From NCBI RefSeq assembly GCF_010093535.1, contig NW_022985213.1, positions 102,737-161,238 on the forward strand: a stretch of DNA of 58,502 nt, read 5' to 3'. Both the position numbers and the translations under genes were made by a program. This document shows positions 1-11,052 of the stretch, piece by piece. Numbering within the stretch: the first letter of the stretch is position 1; each line of letters starts with the position of its first letter. The notes beneath the pieces are model-generated. The model saw only the letters and a list, made by a program, of their open reading frames with translations. It made no database searches and was not told the DNA's origin. The DNA is from Lindgomyces ingoldianus. Its lineage: Eukaryota > Ascomycota > Dothideomycetes > Pleosporales > Lindgomycetaceae.

Positions 1-59
1 CTTAGCGAGATCATGTGACTAGCAGCGGAGCTTGACAAGCAGCACCGTCACACGTGCAG

Positions 60-1600
60 CATAATTTTAATAGAAGTAATAAATAGAATACAGAAAATAG
101 AAGCTTAAGCTGTAACAGGCTACTTCTAGATAGTTACTGCAGCTGTAGCAGAAGCAAAAGCAAGTCTACAGACAGTGCATAAACGCCGCACAGTAAGGGC
201 TATTAAGATGTAGATTAATGTCTACACACTGCTAAAAATAAACTCTATGTTAAAATTCTATATTATAAGCTTTTAACAGTTTTAATTACTGCTACAGAAG
301 ATTATAGAATAGCTAGAGAAGCTTAATACTAACTAAATAAAAATAATTAATCTGTATAGTGTGCAGCTATAGGACTATTACATTTTAGTAATAATTAAAC
401 TAGACTAAGTAAAGGCTATAACACTAGCTAACTAGTGTAATAGTATTAGAATTACAACAAGCGCATCTATCTAGCTTAGTATAGTAGAGATGGGAGGGGC
501 GATAGACAACACGCAGAGGGGAGCGCCTACTTAAGCTGCTACCTTATCTTTCACCTTAGAACCTAGGACAGAGCAAAACCCCTACACAGCAGAGCTGGCA
601 GCAATAGCGGCAGCGCTGACCTCCCTCCTAACATGCTAGACAGCAGACTAGGTTATTATTCTTACTAGCAGCTAAGCAGCTATACAGGCAATACACTAAC
701 TACAGGATTAGTCTAGCTAAGCTAGTATTAAACAGATCTACAACATAACTTAGGCACTAAAAGAAAGGCAGTGCTTAGTACATATAGTATAGTGCCTAGC
801 AGGAAGCAACAATTTAGTAAAAAAGGCTAAGAAAGTAGTAAGAAAAGCTATAGTAGACAGTAGTGTGCTAACTAGACTTTTTTACTAAGTAAGGTTAATA
901 GTAACTAGGACTATAGTAAGAAACTAGGGACAGAGAAAAAACTTACTAATAAGAGTAAAGAGATACTTGTGTAAGGTAGACATAGCTTTACTAAAGAAAC
1001 ACACTAAGAAGCTCTATAACACTCTAACCTAGCAAGAAGCAAAAATACTAGCATAATTATAAACTAAGATAACACAGCTAAACACATACCTAAACTAAAT
1101 AGAAGCTGTAGACTTAAACATGTGCATATGTAGTTAGGTAAAAGAAACTATTTAGCACTTCTTTTTTTAATGCTAAAGATAGGACACACTTTAAATATAA
1201 ATGCTTTAGTAAATAAAGACTAAAAAAGAAAACCTTTTCTTCTTTCTAGAGAGAAAAGCACTAGTAGACCTAGCAGAATAGTTGCTAGACATTAACATAG
1301 TAAAAATAACAGTTAGGTACACAATAGCAACAGGCTACTTAGAGTAAAAAAGAAGATAGGAACCTAGAACTATAAAGACAATAGTAGAAAAGAGATGCTT
1401 AATACTAACTCTATATAACAGCAGGCTTTGCTTTACTTGCTAATAAAAGAACTTTAAACACTTAAAGAAAAGACTTTAAAAACGCTTACTACAAATTATA
1501 ATTAGGGGATATGTAATAACTACGCTAGATAGCAGAACAGGAGGCATGTAAGGGCTACAAGGAGTTAAGCTATTACTAAGGAAGCGCTTAGGTAATAACA
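60..1600 (+). pseudogene. Tad-like non-LTR retrotransposon (LINE), RNase H and C-terminal part, RIP-degraded
   Basis: Reading forward and treating TAG/TAA as mutated Gln/Trp codons gives the 3' half of a fungal LINE polyprotein. At about 540-860 there is an RNase H-like domain with a 'TAELAAIAAAL' segment, followed by a stretch resembling 'SDSQAAIQAI' in the family. At about 1110-1180 a CxC...H...C segment (CIC...HFFF.C) matches the Cys/His motif that follows RNase H in Tad1-group elements. The family reverse-transcribes its RNA onto nicked target DNA. The reverse transcriptase and endonuclease lie outside the window or are unrecognisable. Many stops make it non-functional. The left edge is the window edge; the right edge near 1600 is estimated from the base-composition change. 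Confidence 0.6.
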
Positions 1601-1848
1601 CACTAGTGCCCTCTAGGCTAGAGCCGGGCGTAATAAAGACATCATCATAGTATAGGCACAGTTACCCCCTTCACCTTTTAGGGGGTAGACCGCTAAATTA
1701 GCGAAGGTACCCGCCAATGGGCGCCAGAGTCCCCTAAAGCTTTCGGGGGCGCTCGTGGTTTACTGTGTTTTAGCGTGTAATGCACGGCCTCGCGTAATGC
1801 ACGGTTCTACGCGAAGCTGTCAAAACTTCAACCACCTCTCTCTTAACC
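1601..1848. other. GC-normal stretch without a recognised gene
   Basis: About 250 bases of ordinary composition between the AT-rich LINE and the TGTAACGG-family LTR. It contains GC-rich pieces such as a run of G at 1681-1685 and a duplicated phrase, TAATGCACGG, at about 1779-1804. I see no convincing open reading frame or RNA. It may be the untranslated 3' end of the LINE or unrelated host DNA. It ends exactly where the LTR-like element begins and does not match the Gypsy sequence on the other side of that element. Confidence 0.4.
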
Positions 1849-2200
1849 TGTAACGGCGCAGGCAAGACAATGGGTCCGAATGCGGTGGGAATCCACTCAG
1901 AGGCATATGGGAGTGCGTGGGGACTCAGAACCTGGGAATGCCATTGACACCTATAGGCCTTGTACGAAAGGATATCAGAAAACTACTGAGCTAGCTACGG
2001 GGGCGAGGTGCGACTAAATACATGAGGGAATAGGGGTAACAGCAGGGGTCGGGGCCAGGTCGGGGTCGGGGCCGATACGGGGGCCTTCCGGAGGTTCCGG
2101 GCGACCTGACGATTCATGAGAATCGAGTCAGGGTCGGAGCCGATACGGGGACCCTTCGGATAGGTTCCGGACGACCCGAGATGGAACGAGAATCGTTACA
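1849..2200 (+). mobile_element. TGTAACGG-family solo LTR, recombinant copy 1
   Basis: It starts TGTAACGGCGCAGG and ends GAATCGTTACA, so the ends are the inverted pair TGTAACG/CGTTACA with the LTR hallmark TG...CA. It matches the copy at 53923-54232 through most of its length. Unlike that copy it lacks a target duplication: the left 5 bp are TAACC and the right ACAAC. Its 3' portion is duplicated: two successive segments each run from GCCGATACGG to GAGAATCG (about 2070-2125 and 2139-2195). The left flank is not Gypsy while the right flank is Gypsy gag. Together this indicates unequal recombination between two copies, removing what lay between. Confidence 0.75.
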
Positions 2201-3703
2201 ACAACACTTACTTTTAAAATAAAAGAAGTGTGTAGTAGCATTAAAGCCTTTAAAAACACTTTAACAGCTATTTATAAGACTATAAATAAACAAAAAATTA
2301 TAGCTAATAAGCTAAACACTCTAAAACAAGGCAATAGCATAGCCTAAAACTATGCAGCATGCTTTAGAGAACAGCTAGCTATCTATAGATAGATAGACTA
2401 AAAAGCCCTCTGTTACATGTTCTATAACAGGCTAAGTAATGTAATAAAAGATAAATTTATACATAATAATAAACTAACTACTCTTAAAAACTTTATTATG
2501 TAAGTAATAACCTATAATAATTACTATAAAAGTGTAAAAAAAAAAAAAGTAAAAAAAACTTCTTAGAAACTAGAGTTTATTTCTAGAAAAAAAAAGTCCC
2601 CTTAGTATAATAAAAAACTAATAGACCTTAGTTATGTAAAGCATACATAGAGCTTCTCTTTAAAAAAAAACTAAGTTCTAGAACGTAATAGGCTGCCCTT
2701 AACTAAGGAATAACAAAAGTAGTTAAAGGATAAGGCCTACCTAAACTGTAAAAAAGTAGAACATTGCTACTAAAACTGCCTAGACTTTTAGAAGAGGGAG
2801 AATAAAAATACTACTATAATAGTAAAAGCTATTACTACTAAATACAGCCTAATAGAAAAAAAAATATTAGAAAGATTAAACAACAGACTTTACTAGTAAT
2901 GTAAAAAAAACTATTCTTTAAAAAACTGCTTTAAATTGTATTAAAAAGTAGTTATTTAAAGCTTTAGCAGCTTAAAGAAGGTGTTGTAGGACCTTATAAT
3001 TTTTAAAAAGTATAAAGAAAAGACTTAGATCTAAGAATACATTATAAATATTTAGAAAAGAGAGGAATAGTTCTCTTTTTATAACTAGACCTTTAGCACC
3101 TTAGTAAAAAAGCTTTTTAGACAGTTCTAGAAATACAAATGCTAAAAGTGCAGTCTATAACATAACTACTCTAATAAATGCATAGTTATGCTCTACTAGA
3201 TAAACATTAGTAATAATTACCTTATGTTTAATATAATACAGCAGATAGCTAAAGTTAAATATAATATTATAGATAATAAAAAATAATAGCAGTTCTTTAC
3301 TAAGATCTAAGACTAGAAACTAGAAGAACTAGGTAGACCTACTAAGTTTAAAGTCCTAAAGCTAGTACTTAAAAAACCTAAGACACTGCTTCTAAGCCTT
3401 ATAATTAGTAAAAAGGCTTTTATAGTATAATAAAACTATAGTTAGTGCATAATTTATAGAAGCAACGCCTACAGCACTAACAACTGCTAGTAGAAAGGAC
3501 ACCCTGTACAGGTAGTACAAACACAGAAATACCCTTAGTAGACTTAGAAGAGCCCTCTTAACACCTTATATAGACCTAATAATTGTCTATACCCTTAGTA
3601 CTAGTGTATGTAACAGTATTGCACTAGACACTAAAACAACAAGCATTAAGCAGGCTAGTAGCCTATATAGAAAAAGAACTACAACAGATGCCTATAGTAA
3701 GGG

Positions 3704-4075
3704 TGTCAGATATGCGCACCTACTGTCAAGACAGGAGGAACGCTTGACGAAAGCTGTTACATAGTACGAGCAATAAGCTCGAACAGTATGTTGCTGCAAA
3801 TTGCAGCATTTTGCAGCATGTTGCAGCAAATTGCAGCATTTTGCAGCAAATTACAGCATTTTGCAGCAAATTGCAGCAAATTGCAGCATTTTGCAAGCTG
3901 GTCGCGTATAGGGCTAGTGCGCGAGGGACTCGGACCGGAAAAACAAGGCCGAGCAACACGAGCAGAACACACAAGAAAAGATCAATAAATCAATACAATC
4001 ATTCATCATCCCATACATCACATCCAAACCCATCATTCATCTCAGGAAGCCTAGAAACAGTGCTTCAATCTGACA
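3704..4075 (+). mobile_element. TGTCAGAT-family solo LTR or mini-element, copy 1, TSD AAGGG
   Basis: A 372-bp unit beginning TGTCAGATATGCGC and ending CAATCTGACA, with 8-bp inverted ends TGTCAGAT/ATCTGACA. A perfect 5-bp target duplication AAGGG flanks it (3699-3703 and 4076-4080). The uninterrupted target is visible in Gypsy-B near 29470-29490. TG...CA ends plus a 5-bp duplication point to an LTR. Inside are two short hairpins (GTCAAG 3725-3730 with CTTGAC 3743-3748; CGAGC 3767-3771 with GCTCG 3777-3781) and a 10-bp-period TTGCAGCA array. No internal coding part of this family is in the window, so a non-autonomous element is equally possible. Confidence 0.88.
3793..3897. repeat. 10-bp-period TTGCAGCA minisatellite in copy 1
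   Basis: About ten units of a 10-bp repeat, consensus WTTGCAGCAW, joined end to end. One unit carries TTACAGC, a G to A change. Because 10 is not a multiple of 3, the array reads as a 10-residue repeat in every open frame; the overlapping open frames here are therefore a by-product, not genes. Confidence 0.9.
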
Positions 4076-7000
4076 AAGGGACAGCCTTAGCTTGCAAAAC
4101 TATAAACTGCTACACTTATTAAACAGCCTCTTTTTATAAATAGGAAAAATAGCTAGACTATAAAAACAAAAATAACTATAAATTTTATTATTTTTAATAA
4201 AAAGTAGTAAGAAAAGAAGATTATTTAACATTTTATTACTTAGTAGAAAACTATAAGTGTAAAGCAGCTAACTGCTCTAACTAGAAGCACTAAATTTATA
4301 AAAAAAGAAAAAATAAATTTAATAACAACTTATAAGATGTTAACTTATATCTCTTAAAAAACAAGAAAGTCTTTTATAATATATTAGCCCTAGTTGCAGT
4401 AGAATAAGAGGCAGGACACAGCCTAACTACAACCTTTACATTTAAAGGATGTTTAAGACTAGCCCTTATTAACAGTAGATGCACCTTTACTGTAATAGAT
4501 AAAAACTAAGTAGATAAGTAAAATATCCTATTCTAAATTAAAAAAGACCTATTTAAGGTAACCCTTGCTAATACATCTTTAATAGAATATAGTAAAGAAT
4601 AGATTAACCTAGAAATATATAAAAAAGATCTTAAAACCTTAAACACAAAAGATTAGAAATCTATAAGTATACTTCTACTAAAAGGTAAGTATAATATAAT
4701 TTTAGGCTATAATTAGCTTAAAAAGCATAACCTTGCTATTAACTAGAGAATAATAACTATAGAAGGTCCTAAAGATTACGCACACATAACCTAGTTAGCA
4801 TGCTATAATAACCTATATCTAGTCTACAAACAAGTAAAACAGGGCAGCAGTTACTACTCTAAGAAAAGAAAACTCTAGAAGTTCCTCTACTAAGAACCTA
4901 AAGCCTAGGCAGTAAAAATAATAAAAAAAAACTAAGAAAAGTTTCTTATAAAGAAATAGAGACTAATAAAGATGTAGAATAAGTTAAAATTTTTAGAATC
5001 TAGGAAGAAAGCAGTATCTCTATTAAGTATAATAATTACAGAGACATGTTTAAGACGCTTAATAATCGAGAAGAGTTGCCCCTACACTAGCCTTAAGACT
5101 ATGCTATAAATTTAATAAAAGACTACAACCTAAAAACCTATAAGCTTTACCCCCTAACAAAGATATAGAAAGAAGCCCTGCAGGAATACATAGACTAAAT
5201 GCTAGCATAAGGCTATATTTAGAAAAGCTATAGCCCTGTTGCTTTAGCAGTAGTCTTTGTAAAAAAGAAAGAAGAAAAAATCTAAGTCTGTTAGGACTAT
5301 AAGACACTAAATAATAATATAATTTAAGATTAGTTTTTTTTGCTAATTATATAAAACATTATAAACTAACTAAAAGGAACCTAGTACTTTATAAAGTTTA
5401 ATGTACAAGACAGATGTAATAAAATAAGTATAAAAGAAGGTAATAAGTAGCTTACAGCATTTTAAACCCTATAAGGACTTTATAAATTACTAGTAATACT
5501 GTTTAGCTTAATAAACACCCTAGTAATATTTTAGTAAATTATTAACATAGCTCTTAACTCTTACTTTAATGTTTTTACTCTAGTATACCTAGATAATGTT
5601 CTTATCTATTTAAAGGATAGTCTAGAGGACTATATATAGAAGGAATAAAAAGTCTTAGAAAAGCTAAAGAAGTACAGGCTCTATCTACAGCTCTCTAAGT
5701 GCAAATTTTACATTACTAAAATAAAATATTTAGGATTTATAATTAATAGTAAAAAAATAAAAATTAACCTAGCTAAGATATAAAAGGTACTTAAATAGCT
5801 AGAACCTAAGATAGTTAAGGAAGTTAAGGGATTCCTTAGACTATTAGGCTACATTAGGCAAATAATTAAGGACTACTTAAAAATTGCTATACCCCTAACA
5901 AACACTACTACTAAAGAAAGAGCTATAGTAAAGTTTATTTAGACCCTGTGAATAAATAAAGCATTTATAGCACTAAAATAAGCTATAATAGCTAAACTAG
6001 AGCTAAAGATGTACAACCTATAACTAGATACTAAGATCTACATAGACATATTCTTAGGAGCTAGTAGAGCCACGTTTTACTAAAAATAGAAGAATAAGAA
6101 ATAGCACCTAGTAGCATACTACTCTGCTAAGTTTTTAGAACCTAAAGCTAGCTACAGCATACCTAACAAAGAGTTAAAAGCAATATTAAATGCAGTAAGA
6201 GTATAGGCTATAGAGCTACACAGAATAGCAAAACTTTTCTACATTATAATAGACTATGTAAACTTAGTTATGTTTCTAACTATAAGAAAAACTCTTACTT
6301 ATGCATATAAGATAGGCAATAGAGCTTACTTAGTTTAATTACATTATTAAGCATATCCTAGAAGCACAAAACTAATAGGCTAATGCTCTTAGCTAAAGAC
6401 TAAATTACTTTAATAAAAAAAAAGAAAAAACTAAGAAGTTTACACTCTTTAAAGAAACTAATAAAAAATAGCTTTATAATAGGCCTTAGCTTATAAAAGA
6501 GTTCTGCATGCTTATAGTAAATAAGTAAGGGTAAAAAAATTTAATCTGTAAATATCACAAATTGCTAATGTTTAAACACCTAGGTATAGGCACTCTCTAG
6601 AAAAAATTACAGGCTGCTATACTGCAACACATACTAAAAGTAAAACAACTATGCACTAAAGTGCTTAGAGAGTGTAACATCTGCAACAGAAATAACCTAT
6701 AAAGGTATAAAGCTTATAGATATTTTTAACTAATTAAAGCCTTAAAGCAGCTATAGGTAATAGTTACAGTAGACTTTATTATAAGACTTCCTCTGTCTAA
6801 GGAACTAGAAATAAAAAGAATGTGCAACATAATTACAGTAACCTTTAATAAAACTACTAAGTACCTATATATATAGCTATTAAAGAAAACTATTATAGCT
6901 AAAAGATTTATTTATAAATTTAAACAGAATGTTATATTAGTACATAAATGCCCTAAAATTATTATCTTTAATAAAGATAAATTATTTACTAGTAGATTTT

Positions 7001-7634
7001 AGAAAGCAGCTATAAGACACTTTAAAATAACACATAAATTGTCTATAGCATACTATCTATAAACAGACAGCTAAACAGAGAGAGTAAACACTAAAGTAGA
7101 AAAGTACTTAAAAAAGTACATCTCTTACACTTAAAATAATTAGGTAGAATAGCTTTTAATAGCATAGTTAGCTATTAAAATAGTAGAGTTAGCTACAACA
7201 AAAGAAACACTATATAAGGCTAATTTTAGTTATAACTTATACTTTGTACTATAAGGAAACTAGCCTACAGACCTTTAGAAATTAATAGACTAATTATTAA
7301 ACTTATAAAACATATATAAAAAATTAGTAATTAAGGCTAGATCTAGTTAGGAGATAATAGAACAATACACAAACAAAGTATAATAACTAGGACTAAGAAT
7401 CTACCTAGAAGACTACATATATTTTAATACTAAGAACTTTAAGATATCTAGACCCTTAAGGAAGCTAGCAGAAAAAAGGATAGAACTATATAAAGTCTTA
7501 TAAACCTAATAAGACAACTGCAAGCCTAAGCTTCCCCTGCATATAAAAATACACCTATAGTTCTATGTCTCTAGATTAGAAAAAGCCCCTAAGAAAATTC
7601 CTCTATCTACATAGGGATAAGAAGATAAAGAAAC

Positions 7635-7780
7635 AGAATATAAAGTTAAACACATTATTAGTAATTAAAGGAATAAGAAGGAATTTTTAGTAAAATAAAA
7701 AAAGTAGCTTACTAGTAAAAACATATAGAAACTAGCTAAAAACTTGCAGAACGCGCAGCTATTAGTATAAAGGTACCTCT
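7635..7780 (+). pseudogene. Chromodomain at the C-terminus of Gypsy-A polyprotein
   Basis: After the integrase, the forward frame reads EYKVKHIISN.....EFLVK.KK followed by SKN and LAKNL. This is the fold order of chromodomains in fungal chromoviruses: the EYEVE-I-L strand, the YLVKWKG strand and the ENTWEP-like helix start. In this family the domain is thought to guide integration toward heterochromatin. Aromatic/Trp positions are hit by stops (TAA/TAG). The same segment is found on the minus strand in Gypsy-C at about 23065-23210. Confidence 0.7.
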
Positions 7781-8043
7781 AGGCTTGTCTAAAAAAAACT
7801 AGCTAGGTAATAAAGCACCTATATTAAAAAGAACAGCTATGTTATTACTAGATAGTAGCAGCTTTTAGAGACAAGTCCTAGCTAACAAAAGTTGCAGAGG
7901 GAAACAGCCCTCTACCTTAGCTTTAAAAGCTTCTATCTTGTCTAAAGAAGAAAGGTCCCCTTTTAAGTACTTTGCACAACAAGCTTCTAATAGGTCTAGT
8001 AATTTTTAGATACAATCCTATTTAAAACACTCCCTAGCCTTTA

Positions 8044-8272
8044 TGTTTGCATTGATGACTCGGATGCATCGTCAGCATGGTCACACGATAGTCGGATGTG
8101 TCGGATGTGTCGTCACACGATGGTCGGATGCATCGGCAGATGCATCAGCACCATAGTCTGTTGCCAAGACCCACCCACTTATTTCGCATATATATAGACT
8201 CCCGCAAAGGACTCCTCTAGGAATATATTTAATGCAGTTCCTCATGTCTCTGGTGCCTCACATAGCTTCACA
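8044..8272 (+). mobile_element. Solo LTR of the Copia-D family, TSD CTTTA
   Basis: A 229-bp insertion in Gypsy-A, starting TGTTTGCATTGATG and ending ATAGCTTCACA, flanked by a perfect 5-bp duplication CTTTA (8039-8043 and 8273-8277). Gypsy-B shows the uninterrupted sequence near 34440. Both ends match the LTR of Copia-D at 56709-56915 read on the minus strand (TGTTTGCA... and CAGTTCCTCATGTCT...ATAGCTTCACA), while the middle differs and carries short direct repeats of TCGGATG. It keeps many CpG and CpA sites, so it looks younger than its host. Confidence 0.88.
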
Positions 8273-8713
8273 CTTTACCTCTACTAACTTTTAAAGTTAG
8301 CAAGTTATCTCTTTATTAAGCTTCTATTTATAAACTTTTGCTACAGCAGCATCTTAAAGAAGCTTTTTTTTTTCTTCTCTAATTAATCCTACGCAGCGTC
8401 TAAAATAAAGGCATTACACTTGCTATTCTTTCTTACACACTCTACACACTTATTTAATAATAAGGTTAACATATAAAACAATCTTAATAACTAGTAAGCG
8501 CTATAGGGTTGCATTTTTGTCTAATAAAGAGGATTAAAGCAAGGAATAGCATAAGGATAATAAGACAAACAAGACTAGTAAGCTATTTAGCCTAAAAAAA
8601 GTAAATATTAGAAATGCCTTCTAGCATAGAGACATCTACCTTATAAATAAACTCTTACTAACACAGTTGTGTAAGCAGAGCAGCGAGGACGCTGCTAGAG
8701 AGGAGGGGCAGCG

Positions 8714-9311
8714 TGTTATAGTCTATAGTTAGACTAACATAACTCCACCCGCAGTGCTCCACAATCTTGTTAAGTTAGAATAAGGCTTAGTTATAGACTA
8801 ACTAAAGGACATAAAGGATAGACAGGCAGCGCAACTACCTGCAGTAATAGAAGAGTGCATTGTCTAATAGGAAGACAGGCTACAAATCTATTAAGTCTAA
8901 AAGAGCTTATAGAGCTCTGCTTAGCAGACTTACATAAACTTGTTTTACTCGCCTTAGCACCCTCTATACATGAATATAGTTTTCTTATTAAATAACTTTT
9001 AGAAGGTGTGTTTAATGTTTAGTTTATTCTTTACATAAACTAAGTAGTATTTAGCTTTCTAAAGAGCTGTAATACTATTTATATATCTTACACTATATAT
9101 ACCTCTAACCCTGTCTAACAGGACTGTTTAACCTGGCCACTATACTGCCGCATATAGGGCAAACCACGATCTGGTCACTCTCCTCTTCTCTAGTAGCCTA
9201 ATAGCCTTTACGTAGGACTGTACACCCTGCTGTTGGCCCCTACCACCCGTCCTACTCCTCCCCTAGGAATATCATTGACCCGAGTACTTCCACGAACCAA
9301 GGATTGTAACA
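8714..9311 (+). repeat. 3' LTR of Gypsy-A
   Basis: Begins TGTTATAGTCTATAG and ends GGATTGTAACA; it is homologous over its length to the LTRs at 19199-19782, 21824-22404, 28856-29437 and 34875-36571. The sequence just upstream (GGAGGGGCAGCG) also precedes the 3' LTRs of the other copies, which fixes the orientation. Copia-A sequence starts immediately downstream; the partner 5' LTR is missing, so no target duplication can be checked. Confidence 0.88.
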
Positions 9312-10198
9312 GTATTATACATAAAGGATTTATCTATTAGATCTACCGTACTAATAGTTATAGCTACTAAAGACCTTATATAGCAACGCTTTTATCTAAG
9401 CTATAAACAGCAACCTATTACATAAGACGCAACTACCCTCTATTATATATAGAGATGCATTAGCCTAGAAGTGGTTACACACCTCTATAAGTTAGTTACT
9501 AGCGTAAAGCTACTAACTAGCAGAGCGCTAAACACTATTAAATGCAACTTATGCACGCTTTTAAAGATAAAGCAGCAGATTAGCTAAAAAAATAAATATA
9601 AAATACTTATTAATAAACTATTCTAGTAAGTTGCTTTTAACTTAATAAAGCTTTAGTCTTTATTAATCTATAAAAACATCTATGTAGTCTACTTTTATTA
9701 TACCTAGTTAAAGTATAACCTAGTATTTATTCCCTTATTTAAAGAGAAGGCAGTAATTCTTTTAATTATATAAAAAGTTTATAAACTAGCATTAATTTAA
9801 TTCAATATCCTAATAATGCTACATTAGAGTAATAATAAGGCTGCATTTAAACAAGTAAAAAAGACTCTGCAGAAATTCTGTAATAAACAGGGCATTACCC
9901 TAGAACTAGCGCTACTGTATACGCTAGCAGCTAATAGAGCAGCTAAACGCTTAGTCTAGACACTTATTATTTAAGCTTAAAGTCTTACACACATTAGCAA
10001 ATTCTTAAAGTTTCTTAAAAATACTATATTTAGTCTTATAAGTTACATGCTTAACTATACATCTATTTAATTACTTAATTAGAAAACACTATTTAAAATG
10101 CTATACAGTAGAAAACTAGACTGCTCTTACCTTTACTAAATTAGCGTTAAGGCATATGTCCTTATTAAAAGGACTACAAAGTTAGACAAGCTTACACT
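9312..10198 (+). pseudogene. Copia-A segment 1: GAG-pre-integrase and integrase
   Basis: Forward frames give Ty1/Copia signatures: a KCNLCTLLKIKQQIS segment (the C..C half of the integrase zinc finger followed by the basic K-rich strip), later LYTLAANRAAKRLV (family YTPEQNGVAERLNR) and a KLDCSYLY.ISVKAYVLI stretch (family 'LRVFGCKAYV'). All are broken by TAG/TAA stops. The upstream part (gag, protease, 5' LTR) is absent, replaced by Gypsy-A at 9311. It continues after the solo LTR at 10600. Confidence 0.82.
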
Positions 10199-10599
10199 TG
10201 TCAGATTGAAGCACTGTTTCTAGGCTTCCTGAGATGAATGATGGGTTTGGATATGATGTATGGGATGATCATTTATTGTGTTGATTTATCGATCCTTTTT
10301 CTGCTCTACTCGTGTTGCTCGGCTTTTTGTTTTGCCGCTCCGAGTCCCTCGCGCACTTGCCCTATGCGCGACCAGCTTGCAAAATGCTGCAATTTGCTGC
10401 AATTTGCTGCAATTTGCTGCAATTTGCTGCAATTTGCTGCAAACTGCTGCAACTTGCTGCAAAATGCTGCAATTTGCTGCAACATGCTGCAAAATGCTGC
10501 AATTTGCAGCAACATACTGTTCGAGCTTATTGCTCGTACTATGTAGCAGCTTTCGTCAAGCGTTCCTCCTGTCTTGACAGTAGGTGCGCATATCTGACA
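10199..10599 (-). mobile_element. TGTCAGAT-family element, copy 2 (inverted), TSD ACACT
   Basis: Same family as 3704-4075 but opposite orientation: starts TGTCAGATTGAAGC and ends GCGCATATCTGACA. A perfect duplication ACACT lies at 10194-10198 and 10600-10604. It is 401 bp, longer than copy 1 because the TGCTGCAA array (about 10380-10512) has more 10-bp units. It is inserted in the integrase region of Copia-A. Confidence 0.88.
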
Positions 10600-10855
10600 A
10601 CACTATAAGCTTTTATTAGATATCTATATAGGTATAACTTCTAAAACATTTATTAAATATAGAATCTAACAAATAACTATGTCTACTAGGTACATAATGT
10701 TATGTTTAATAACACTTTCTTCTATAAACTAAATAACTATGCATTGTACAAGCTACTATAATAAGTAGTTAGAGACAACATTATTACAGAAACTCTTTTT
10801 ACCCTAGACAATACCTTAAATAATAAAGATTACATTAATTTTACAGAAAAGCTTC
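10600..10855 (+). pseudogene. Copia-A segment 2: linker after integrase
   Basis: About 250 AT-rich bases joining the integrase end to the segment that resumes at 17639. Short stretches resemble the 'GYLVGY...' region that follows the integrase core in Copia polyproteins, but mutation is too heavy for a firm domain call. It ends at the GCTTC target duplication of Copia-B. Confidence 0.6.
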
Positions 10856-11052
10856 TGTCGCGTATACTAAGAGCCTTGGCTGGGGCTCGGAGCTTGGGAC
10901 TAGGGCTTAGAGCCTGGGACGCAGCTTAGGATCTAGAGATATTATGTTCTAAAGCTTAGTGTATATAAGGAGAGCCTTTACCTCTTTTAGATAGGAGAGT
11001 TACTTTATCTAATCTTCTAAACAGCTACTGCTAGGCTATTTTATCCTCTATA
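10856..11052 (+). repeat. 5' LTR of Copia-B
   Basis: Starts TGTCGCGTATAC and ends CCTCTATA, the mutated form of CCTCCACA found in the 3' LTR. It is shorter than the 3' LTR because it lacks an internal duplication of GAGAGCCTTGGCTGGGGC. Directly after it, GTTATAGGCC at 11053-11062 occupies the primer-binding position. Confidence 0.88.

Larger units (their letters stand above)
2201..9311 (+). mobile_element. Gypsy-A: 5'-truncated Ty3/Gypsy chromovirus, RIP-inactivated
   Basis: Forward-strand internal region of the same family as Gypsy-B and Gypsy-C. Order of recognisable parts: gag (2201-2700), one zinc knuckle (about 2740-2800, first Cys changed to Tyr), protease end (about 4650-4780, ILGYN.LKKHN), reverse transcriptase (5105-5800, active-site YLDN in place of YLDD), RNase H (about 5930-6400), integrase (6540-7230) and a chromodomain (7635-7780), then a 3' LTR at 8714-9311. 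The 5' LTR and the first part of gag are missing because the element begins abruptly at the recombinant LTR ending at 2200. It is interrupted by solo LTRs at 3704-4075 and 8044-8272. Dozens of TAG/TAA stops rule out function. Confidence 0.9.

Noticed and set aside
3767..3790. GTTCGAGC (minus strand) as box B of a tRNA-derived SINE
   Set aside because: No box A at the right distance, and TG...CA ends with 5-bp duplications fit an LTR better than a SINE.
3788..3900. Repeat arrays as CRISPR
   Set aside because: Units of 10 bp without spacers, in a eukaryotic transposon.
3726..4122. Overlapping open frames over the TTGCAGCA array, both strands
   Set aside because: A 10-bp repeat with no stop is open in every frame and gives Cys/Gln/Leu-rich repeats; the same happens at 10238-10608, 18623-19110 and 30816-31405. 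They lie inside a mobile element with target duplications.
8091..8150. TCGGATG repeats as an independent satellite
   Set aside because: They lie inside the solo LTR at 8044-8272 with exact duplications on both sides.
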